DNA from: CAXXOK01 sp036759125
GTDB taxonomy: Bacteria > Bacillota > Clostridia > Christensenellales > Aristaeellaceae
Assembly: GCA_036759125.1 (NCBI GenBank)
Contig: DAIOVG010000060.1
Location: 1 to 14,349 of the forward strand
DNA length: 14,349 bases
Reading direction: 5' to 3'
Shown one piece after another: positions 6,869 through 12,742 of the stretch. Position 1 is the stretch's first letter, and each line of letters starts with the position of its first letter. The notes under the pieces are model-generated. The model worked only from the letters and a program-made list of their open reading frames with translations. It did no database searches and was not told where the DNA came from. The position numbers and the translations under genes were made by a program.

Positions 6869-7612
6869 ATGAAACAAAATCTTCGCCGTTTGACTCTCGG
6901 ATTTCTTTGTTTGGTTTTGGCAGCGCTGATACTGCCTGCGTATGCGGATTCCGCGCTGTTTGAGGCGGCGGTTTCACTGCAAAGCGGCGCTGAACCGACC
7001 CAATTTCGCGTATACGCAAGTACGGAGCACGCTGCGGGGTTCCCGGACGATCCCGCGTTGCTGGCCGAAGTCACCCCGCCTGCCGGAGACCCCTACACCT
7101 TCCTGTTCCCCTCCGATGAGAGCAATCAAAATGACATCTTGCCGCTGCTGCGCTTTACGGACATGAACGGGGACGGCAACCTGGATGTTGAAGCGGTGTT
7201 TGTGCTTGGCGCATCCAACCTCACCTGTACCTATTATCTGTTCGACCCCGCCGACGGGCAGATGCACTACTCCGCCGTGCTCGGCGCGCTTGCCAATGCG
7301 GTGTACGATGCGCAGCTCAATGTGATTCTCTCCCAGGTCAGTGATGGCGCCGCAACCCAGTACTATTCACTGTTTGACCTGGCCGAGGGCGTGCCTGTGC
7401 TTGCGCGTACCGCGTGGATGGACGCCGTACCACAGGGCGATGCCTACACACTTTCCATCAACGTGACCTCCGCGATCACAGGCGAGGTGCTTTTGGAGGA
7501 CAGCGTTCCCTTTCAGGACGACGAATCAGCCTTGTGGAACGCCCAGTATGACCGCATGATGCTGGCGCTTCTGGACGGCTACGCTGGCATCCCGGCCACA
7601 GAGCAGCCATAG
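6869..7612 (+). CDS. secreted protein of unknown function with a DxNxDGxxD calcium-loop-like motif
   Basis: I do not recognise a characterised function. The ATG at 6869 follows GGAGGG (6855-6860) at 8 nt; an in-frame upstream GTG at 6836 lacks such a site and would bury the signal peptide. The 247-residue product starts with a clear signal peptide: basic MKQNLRR, a hydrophobic core of about 8-22, and probable cleavage after AYA (24-26). Cys14 lies in the hydrophobic core without a proper lipobox, so it is probably secreted rather than a lipoprotein. The mature part holds DMNGDGNLDV (98-107), a DxNxDGxxD acidic loop, followed by FVLGASNLTCTYYLFDPADGQMHYS. This pattern recalls the XAC2610-like/FG-GAP-like group of small exported proteins (inference from memory). 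Terminators on both sides make it a one-gene unit. I saw no convincing promoter in the 90 nt upstream. Confidence 0.8.
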   Translation: MKQNLRRLTLGFLCLVLAALILPAYADSALFEAAVSLQSGAEPTQFRVYASTEHAAGFPDDPALLAEVTPPAGDPYTFLFPSDESNQNDILPLLRFTDMNGDGNLDVEAVFVLGASNLTCTYYLFDPADGQMHYSAVLGALANAVYDAQLNVILSQVSDGAATQYYSLFDLAEGVPVLARTAWMDAVPQGDAYTLSINVTSAITGEVLLEDSVPFQDDESALWNAQYDRMMLALLDGYAGIPATEQP

Positions 7613-7636
7613 AGCAAACACAAATATCTAGGATCG

Positions 7637-7674
7637 AAAAACCCCGCCTGGCGCACAGCGCCTGGCGGGGTTTT
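7637..7674. terminator. bidirectional terminator between the secreted-protein gene and gap
   Basis: Outer stem CCCCGCC (7642-7648) pairs with GGCGGGG (7664-7670). A T-T mismatch and an inner stem GGCGC/GCGCC (7650-7654 with 7658-7662, loop ACA) complete a long hairpin. AAAA on the left and TTTT on the right give a U-tract on either strand. The two genes converge here, so one hairpin probably ends both. Confidence 0.93.
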
Positions 7675-7694
7675 GATAGGTTCTTATAAAATAC

Positions 7695-8720
7695 TTACTG
7701 CAGCTCTGCGAAGTATTTGATCGTGCGCACCATCTGCGAGGTGTAGCTGTTTTCGTTGTCGTACCAGGCAACGGTCTGCACCTGATAGGTGTCGTCGTCC
7801 AGCTTCTGGACCATGGTCTGGGTCGCATCGAAAATGGAGCCAAACTTGGTGCCGATCACATCGGACGATACGATTTCCTCTTCGTTGTAGCCATAGCTTT
7901 CCGAAGCGGCGGCCTTCATGGCGGCGTTGATCTTTTCAACCGTCACGTCCTTGCCCTTGACCACAGACACCAGAATGGTGGTGGAGCCGGTGCAAACGGG
8001 CACGCGCTGGGCCGAGCCGATGAGCTTGCCGTTGAGCGCGGGGATCACCAGACCGATGGCCTTGGCAGCGCCGGTGGAGTTGGGAACGATGTTCAGCGCG
8101 GCGGCGCGGGCACGGCGCAGATCGCCCTTGCGGTGGGGGCCGTCCAGAATCATCTGGTCGCCGGTGTAGGCGTGGATGGTGGACATGATGCCCGACTGGA
8201 TGGGATAGGTGTTGTTGAGCACGTTGGCCATGGGCGCCAGGCAGTTGGTGGTGCAGGACGCGGCGGAGATGATTTTATCTTCTTTGGTGAGGATGTTTTC
8301 ATTCACGGAGAAGACAACGGTCTTCATCTTGCCGGCGGGCGCGGAGATGATCACCTTCTTGGCACCGGCGTCGATGTGCGCCTGGCTCTTTTCCTCGCTG
8401 GTGTAAAAGCCGGTGCATTCGAGCACCACGTCGATATCCAGCGCGCCCCAGGGGCAGTCCTTGGCGTCTTTGAGGGCATAGATTTTGATCTCTTTGCCGT
8501 CAACGATGATGGAATCGGCCGTGGCTTCTACGGTGTGCTTGTTCTCGCCGTAAACGCCGCAGAACGAGCCCTGCGCCGTATCGTACTTCAGCAGGTGCGC
8601 CAGCATCGCGGGGCTGGTCAGGTCGTTGATGGCGACCACTTCATATCCATCCGCGACAAACATCTGGCGGAAAGCAAGGCGGCCGATGCGGCCGAAACCG
8701 TTGATTGCTACTTTGACCAT
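7695..8720 (-). CDS. gap: glyceraldehyde-3-phosphate dehydrogenase
   Basis: Glycolytic enzyme oxidising glyceraldehyde-3-phosphate to 1,3-bisphosphoglycerate. The 341 residues start with the Rossmann motif INGFGRIGR (6-14). The catalytic cysteine is Cys156 in SAASCTTNC (152-160) and the partner histidine is His183 in IHAYTGDQ. GPHRKGDLRRARAAALNIVP and WYDNENSY complete the signature. Asp33 after the second beta strand (INDL) favours NAD over NADP and hence the glycolytic rather than gluconeogenic paralogue (known for Bacillus enzymes; applied by inference). The ATG sits behind AGGAGGAG with about 7 nt spacing. It has its own promoter, a palindrome at the predicted start and a shared terminator. 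No cggR, pgk or tpi gene is adjacent, unlike the usual Bacillus gapA cluster. Confidence 0.97.
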   Translation of the reverse strand: MVKVAINGFGRIGRLAFRQMFVADGYEVVAINDLTSPAMLAHLLKYDTAQGSFCGVYGENKHTVEATADSIIVDGKEIKIYALKDAKDCPWGALDIDVVLECTGFYTSEEKSQAHIDAGAKKVIISAPAGKMKTVVFSVNENILTKEDKIISAASCTTNCLAPMANVLNNTYPIQSGIMSTIHAYTGDQMILDGPHRKGDLRRARAAALNIVPNSTGAAKAIGLVIPALNGKLIGSAQRVPVCTGSTTILVSVVKGKDVTVEKINAAMKAAASESYGYNEEEIVSSDVIGTKFGSIFDATQTMVQKLDDDTYQVQTVAWYDNENSYTSQMVRTIKYFAELQ

Positions 8721-8753
8721 GAATATTCTCCTCCTCTGTTCGGGTGATTGTTA

Positions 8754-8771
8754 ATTGGGTGTCAACCCAAT
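8754..8771. promoter_or_regulatory. perfect inverted repeat at the gap transcription start (operator or 5' mRNA hairpin)
   Basis: Two 7-nt arms, ATTGGGT (8754-8760) and ACCCAAT (8765-8771), flank a 4-nt centre with no mismatch. The repeat lies just downstream of the gap -10 box (8774-8779), spanning the predicted start and the first bases of the leader. It could be a repressor operator, or in RNA a 7-bp hairpin with a UGAC loop at the very 5' end that shields the mRNA from decay. I do not recognise the regulator. Confidence 0.55.
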
Positions 8772-8773
8772 CT

Positions 8774-8802
8774 ATTGTACTCAAAACACACCCTCAATGC
8801 AA
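8774..8802 (-). promoter_or_regulatory. promoter of gap
   Basis: On the minus strand TTGCAT (8797-8802), a 17-bp spacer and TACAAT (8774-8779). The -10 is strong and the -35 moderate. Predicted start is near 8767, giving a leader of about 47 nt to the gap ATG. Confidence 0.65.
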
Positions 8803-9034
8803 GCGGAAACAAGTCCCGGTAAGAATGTTCTTTGATAAAGTCCATTCATGCGGTATGATATGGGATGGATTTTGCCTGAACCGATAAGCGGGGACCTCAT
8901 CACAGCAGAGGCACTCTATGAACTCATCCTTGTTCGGTCAATAATCTACGGCGCATCCATCAGGCGAGGGAATCTATAGAAACTTGCGTCCCGATACGCT
9001 TCTGTCAATGTATCGGATTTAAAGATGCGTGGCC
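8803..9034. other. intergenic stretch between gap and the gpsA-like gene, no gene recognised
   Basis: The gene-free region between the two start codons runs about 390 bp (8721-9109). Besides the promoters listed separately it holds a hairpin with arms CCGATAC (8991-8997) and GTATCGG (9010-9016) around a 12-nt loop, followed by ATTTAAAG, too poor in T to call a terminator. It also holds a 43-codon plus-strand frame (8848-8979, ending in RRGNL) with no ribosome site, which I do not call a gene. I see no tRNA, repeat or IS end. Confidence 0.5.
8832..8859 (+). promoter_or_regulatory. candidate upstream promoter toward the gpsA-like gene
   Basis: TTGATA (8832-8837), 16-bp spacer, TATGAT (8854-8859). 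Predicted start is near 8866, which would give a leader of about 245 nt before the TTG start at 9110. It may be a second, more distal promoter, or drive a small RNA through the 8991-9016 hairpin. Motif only. Confidence 0.4.
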
Positions 9035-9063
9035 TTGAAAAGGCACCCCGCGTGCCCTATACT
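9035..9063 (+). promoter_or_regulatory. promoter of the gpsA-like gene
   Basis: TTGAAA (9035-9040), 17-bp spacer, TATACT (9058-9063). Predicted start is near 9070, about 40 nt before the TTG start. A GTG start at 9029 would lie upstream of this promoter, which argues for the downstream start. Confidence 0.75.
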
Positions 9064-9109
9064 GAACTTACAGGGACTGCGGAATGAAACCCTGAAGGAG
9101 TACTGTGTA

Positions 9110-10147
9110 TTGAGTATCATCACCATCGTCGGCGCGGGCATGATGGGCTCGGCCATGAGCGTCCCCGCGCGGGATAACGGGCATACGGTGCGCCTCGTGG
9201 GCACCCATCTGGACAGGGAGATTATCGCCCACGCGCGCAAAACCGGCGAGCACCTTACCATGCAGCGCCGATTGCCAGAGGGCATCGCGTTTTATCAGAT
9301 CGAAGCGCTGCGGCAGGCGCTGAACGGCTGCGATCTAGTTCTCTGCGGCGTATCGAGCTTCGGGGTGGACTGGTTTTTGGATACGGTCGTCCCGCTGATC
9401 CCGGACAGGGTTCCGGTGCTCGCCGTCACCAAAGGGCTGCTGGAGGAACAGGACGGCACCCTGCTGCCCTTTCCTTCCTATTATCAGCACCAAACCGGCG
9501 GACGGCTGCCCTTTGGCGCCATCGGCGGTCCCTGCACCAGCTACGAGCTGGCGGACCGCCGCCAAACCTGCGTGGCGTTCTGCGGCGAGGATATGCGGGT
9601 TTTACAGCGTTTGAAAGCGCTGCTGGAAACCGAATATTACCACATCAGCCTGTCCACAGACGTGCTGGGCGTGGAATGCGCCGTCGCCATGAAAAACGCC
9701 TATGCGCTTGGGGTGACGCTGGCCGTAGGCCTGATCGAGAAGGAAGACGGCATCGGCTGCACCCCGGCCTACAACCCGCAGGCGGCGCTGTTTGGGCAGA
9801 GTGTGAAGGAGATGGCGGCCGTGCTGGAGCATGTCGGCGCGGGCGCAGGGAGTATTGTATACGGCGCGGGCGACCTGTACGTGACCATTTTCGGCGGCCG
9901 CACACGCAAGCTTGGCACCCTGCTTGGGCGCGGCATACCGTTCCCGGAGGCCATACAGGAGCTCAGCGGCATCACGCTGGAGTCCGTCGTTATCGCAAAT
10001 CGACTGATTAGCGCTGTCACCAAGGCCATTCAGGCGGGAACGCTATCGGACACACAATTCCCGTTGCTTTTACACGTGGGCAAGCTCCTGCGCGGAGATA
10101 CCAATGAGGGCATTCCATTTGCACGGTTCACGGACGCAGAGATGTAA
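9110..10147 (+). CDS. gpsA: divergent NAD(P)-dependent glycerol-3-phosphate dehydrogenase family protein
   Basis: Expected to reduce dihydroxyacetone phosphate to sn-glycerol-3-phosphate for phospholipid synthesis. I choose TTG at 9110: it lies 9 nt after AAGGAG (9095-9100), downstream of the promoter at 9035-9063, and puts the nucleotide motif GAGMMG at residues 8-13, where GpsA proteins normally have it. The product is 345 residues. Further family features are AVTKGL with Lys108, GGPCTSYELA (139-148, in place of the usual GPSFA.E), MKNAYALGV with the likely catalytic Lys195, and GAGDLYVT (252-259) followed by GGRTRKLGTLLGRG. Several of these depart from textbook GpsA, and residues about 209-221 look like an insertion. 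It may be a diverged clade or act on a related phospho-ketose, so the family is sure but the exact substrate is not. No neighbouring gene is co-transcribed. Confidence 0.8.
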   Translation: MSIITIVGAGMMGSAMSVPARDNGHTVRLVGTHLDREIIAHARKTGEHLTMQRRLPEGIAFYQIEALRQALNGCDLVLCGVSSFGVDWFLDTVVPLIPDRVPVLAVTKGLLEEQDGTLLPFPSYYQHQTGGRLPFGAIGGPCTSYELADRRQTCVAFCGEDMRVLQRLKALLETEYYHISLSTDVLGVECAVAMKNAYALGVTLAVGLIEKEDGIGCTPAYNPQAALFGQSVKEMAAVLEHVGAGAGSIVYGAGDLYVTIFGGRTRKLGTLLGRGIPFPEAIQELSGITLESVVIANRLISAVTKAIQAGTLSDTQFPLLLHVGKLLRGDTNEGIPFARFTDAEM

Positions 10148-10317
10148 GCCCCGTTCGATAGTACAGTTTTCATACATCACATTTGCATAATTATTCTATA
10201 CGGGATATATCTCAGAAATCCTTACCCCATAACATATATTGTGGTTTTCGCACCAATCGGAGTGCATAATCCCCGATTGATTGTGCAAATTTAAACAGGA
10301 AATGTCCAAAATAACCA
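10148..10317. other. AT-rich intergenic stretch with an imperfect hairpin upstream of the pyr promoter
   Basis: Noticeably richer in A and T than the genes around it. GCAC-CAATCGG (10250-10260) pairs with CCGATTG-ATT-GTGC (10273-10286), leaving a 3-nt bulge and a 12-nt loop: 11 base pairs in all. It ends about 30 bp before the pyr -35 box. It lacks a T-run, so it is a poor terminator for the upstream gene. It may be an operator or a structured 3' end. A weak TTGCAT (10183-10188) and TATATC (10206-10211) pair with a 17-bp gap is also present. Confidence 0.45.
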
Positions 10318-10346
10318 TTGACAAGGCCGCAAGCCTTCTGTATAAT
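10318..10346 (+). promoter_or_regulatory. perfect-consensus promoter of the pyrC-carAB operon
   Basis: TTGACA (10318-10323), a 17-bp spacer and TATAAT (10341-10346), matching the sigma-A consensus at all twelve positions. Predicted start is near 10352, giving a leader of only about 43 nt. The spacer region contains a small inverted repeat, AAGGC (10323-10327) and GCCTT (10333-10337), which could be an operator. Confidence 0.9.
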
Positions 10347-10394
10347 ACACAGTTGAATATACGAAAGATTTTCCACGGGAAAGGAGAGCGGAAG

Positions 10395-11672
10395 TTGAAC
10401 GCAGTGCTCATGGGAGCGGCTCTTTACCGAAAGAAAACGCTCCGGCAATGTGACTTGATGATCCGGCAGGGCGCGCTGTTTCCTCTTCTTTCACCGATTC
10501 ATGAAAGCGGAGCATCCGTTCTTTCCCTTTCAGGCAAAGTAATCATTCCCGGTTTCGCAGATGTCCACGTTCATTTGCGGGAACCGGGTTTTTCGTATAA
10601 GGAGACCATCCGCACCGGCACTCGCGCGGCGGCGCGCGGCGGCTACACCGACCTGTGCGCCATGCCCAACCTGAACCCGGCGCCGGATCGCTTAGGCACC
10701 CTCGAAGAGGAGCTGCGTATCATCCGCAGCGACGCCTGCGTACATGTTCTCCCCTACGCCTGCATCACCAAGGGGCAAAAAGGCGCGGAGCTTGTGGATT
10801 TTCAGGCGCTCAAGCCCTTCACCGCCGGGTTTTCCGATGACGGGCGGGGTGTGCAGTCCGAGTCCACCATGCGCAGCGCCATGGAGCAGGCCGCGAAATA
10901 CGGCTGCCTGATCGCCGCGCACTGCGAAGACGACAGCCTGCTTGGCGGCGGCTACATCCACGACGGGGACTATGCCAAACGGCACGGCCATAAGGGTATC
11001 CCGTCCGCAAGCGAGTGGCGGCAGCTGGAACGCGACCTGAAGCTCGCCAAAGAAACCGGCTGCAAATACCACGCCTGCCACATATCTACAAAGGAAAGCG
11101 TCGCGCTCATCCGAAAGGCCAAGGCAGAGGGCGCGGATGTCAGCTGCGAAACCGCCCCCCACTACCTGTGCCTGACCGATGAGGACCTGCAGGAGGACGG
11201 ACGCTTCAAGATGAACCCGCCCATCCGCAGCAAGGCCGACCGGGACGCGTTGATTGAGGGACTTTTAGACGGCACGATCGATATGATCGCCACCGACCAT
11301 GCGCCCCACACGGCCGAGGAAAAATCCCGCGGGCTGCAGCACAGCAGCATGGGTGTGGTCGGGCTGGAAACCGCGTTTGCGATCCTCAATACCTGCCTGG
11401 TGAAGCCCGGCATCCTGCCGCTGGAACGGCTGCTTTTGCTCATGGTCGATACCCCGCGCGAACGCTTCGGCCTGCCGGAGCGAACGCTTGATGAAGGGCA
11501 GCCCGCCACCTTTGCGGTGCTCGACCCGGATTGGGAATGGGTCATCGAGCCGGAGCGCTTCCTGTCTAAAGGGCGGGCCACGCCGTTTGCGGGGATGAGG
11601 GTGCAGGACGACTGGACAATGACAATGATTGGAGGTGAAGCCGTATGGAAAAGCACGCACGTAAGCTGGTAA
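10395..11672 (+). CDS. pyrC: dihydroorotase
   Basis: Zinc amidohydrolase that cyclises N-carbamoyl-aspartate to dihydroorotate, third step of pyrimidine synthesis. I take TTG at 10395, 8 nt after AGGAG (10382-10386) and downstream of the promoter at 10318-10346. A GTG at 10281 would lie upstream of that promoter. The product is 425 residues, typical of type I dihydroorotases. Metal and active-site motifs are DVHVHLREPG (56-65; His58 and His60), FSDDG (146-150), AAHCED (His176), HACHIST (His229) and ATDHAPH (299-305; catalytic Asp301). In type I enzymes an Asp takes the place of the carboxylated bridging lysine, which the FSDDG segment fits. The end overlaps carA by 28 nt. First gene of the operon; pyrB is not next to it. 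Confidence 0.96.
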   Translation: MNAVLMGAALYRKKTLRQCDLMIRQGALFPLLSPIHESGASVLSLSGKVIIPGFADVHVHLREPGFSYKETIRTGTRAAARGGYTDLCAMPNLNPAPDRLGTLEEELRIIRSDACVHVLPYACITKGQKGAELVDFQALKPFTAGFSDDGRGVQSESTMRSAMEQAAKYGCLIAAHCEDDSLLGGGYIHDGDYAKRHGHKGIPSASEWRQLERDLKLAKETGCKYHACHISTKESVALIRKAKAEGADVSCETAPHYLCLTDEDLQEDGRFKMNPPIRSKADRDALIEGLLDGTIDMIATDHAPHTAEEKSRGLQHSSMGVVGLETAFAILNTCLVKPGILPLERLLLLMVDTPRERFGLPERTLDEGQPATFAVLDPDWEWVIEPERFLSKGRATPFAGMRVQDDWTMTMIGGEAVWKSTHVSW

Positions 11673-12742
11673 TGGAAAACGGTGCGGAATTCCTGGGAAC
11701 GTCTTTTGGCGCGGTCCGGGAAACGCTGTGTGAAATGGTATTCAACACCTCCATGGTCGGCTATCAGGAGATCGTAACCGATCCAAGCTATACCGAGCAG
11801 ATGGTGGTCATGACCTATCCGCTGATCGGCAATTACGGCATCTGTGACGACGACCACGAAACCAAAACCCCCACCATGGGCGCGATGGTTGTGCGCGAGT
11901 ACAACGATCTGCCCTCCAACTTCCGCGCGACCCAGACCCTGAGCCAGCTTTTGGAGGCCTACGGCATCCCCGGCATTCAGGGCGTGGATACGCGCAAGAT
12001 CGCCCGCATGATCCGCAGCGAAGGCAGCCAGAAGGCGATTCTCTGCGCGCCGGAGCTCAGCCGCGAAGAGGCGCTTGAAAAGCTTCGCGCCTACCAGCTG
12101 CCCCACGATACGGTCTCCCGCGTATCGGGTAAACAGCCCTGGCGCTCGGAGGCTGAAAACGCGCAATACACCGTGGTGTGTGTGGATTGCGGCATCAAGC
12201 TCAACATCATCCGCGAGCTCAACAAGCGCGGCTGCACCACGATCACCGTGCCCTACGATACGACGGCCGACGAGATCCTCGCCTACAAGCCGGACGGGCT
12301 GTTCCTATCCAACGGCCCCGGCGACCCGGAGGACGTGCCCACCGTGATCAAAGCGGTGCAGCAGCTCAAGGGCAAGCTGCCGATCTTCGGTATCTGCCTT
12401 GGGCACCAGATGATCTCGCTGGCCTACGGCGCAAAGACCTATAAGATGAAGTTCGGCCACCGCGGCGGCAACCACCCGGTGAAGGACCTGCGCACAGGCA
12501 AGATCGCCGTCACCAGCCAAAACCACAGCTACGCGGTGGATTTGGATAGCCTGAAAGAGACCCGGCTCACGCTCACCCACCTGAACCTGCTGGATCATAC
12601 CGCCGAGGGTGTGGAATGCGCGGAAGACAAGCTCTTCTCCATCCAGTACCACCCCGAAAGCGCCCCCGGCCCGCAGGATTCCACCCACCTGTTTGACAAA
12701 TTCACCGGACTGCTGGCAAAGGAGCGTGAACAGCATGCCTAA
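11645..12742 (+). CDS. carA: carbamoyl-phosphate synthase, small (glutaminase) subunit
   Basis: Class I glutamine amidotransferase subunit that releases ammonia from glutamine and channels it to CarB. The 365 residues have the N-terminal CPSase small-chain domain (FNTSMVGYQEI near 34-43, DPSYTEQMVVMTYPLIGNYG, GVDTRKIAR) followed by the glutaminase domain. There the nucleophile is Cys251 in FGICLGHQM, SNGPGDP lies at 222-228 and the His/Glu of the triad are His336 and Glu338 in QYHPES. The ATG at 11645 lies inside the end of pyrC and has a strong GGAGGTGA (11631-11638) at 6 nt. The product lacks any fusion. The last 8 nt overlap carB. The same enzyme would also serve arginine synthesis unless a second copy exists. 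Confidence 0.97.
   Translation: MEKHARKLVMENGAEFLGTSFGAVRETLCEMVFNTSMVGYQEIVTDPSYTEQMVVMTYPLIGNYGICDDDHETKTPTMGAMVVREYNDLPSNFRATQTLSQLLEAYGIPGIQGVDTRKIARMIRSEGSQKAILCAPELSREEALEKLRAYQLPHDTVSRVSGKQPWRSEAENAQYTVVCVDCGIKLNIIRELNKRGCTTITVPYDTTADEILAYKPDGLFLSNGPGDPEDVPTVIKAVQQLKGKLPIFGICLGHQMISLAYGAKTYKMKFGHRGGNHPVKDLRTGKIAVTSQNHSYAVDLDSLKETRLTLTHLNLLDHTAEGVECAEDKLFSIQYHPESAPGPQDSTHLFDKFTGLLAKEREQHA

Noticed and set aside
8811..8819. CGGGAC on the minus strand upstream of the gap promoter, resembling half of a CggR operator.
   Set aside because: The second repeat and the TGTC elements of the CggR site are missing, and no cggR gene is adjacent.
8848..8979. A 43-codon plus-strand frame in the gap-gpsA spacer.
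   Set aside because: No ribosome site, it overlaps the -10 box of the only nearby promoter, and shows no recognisable motif. A gene remnant is possible but unsupported.
11162..12166. Long minus-strand frame (334 codons) opposite pyrC and carA.
   Set aside because: Both sense genes are certain, with catalytic motifs through the region. It is an antisense shadow.
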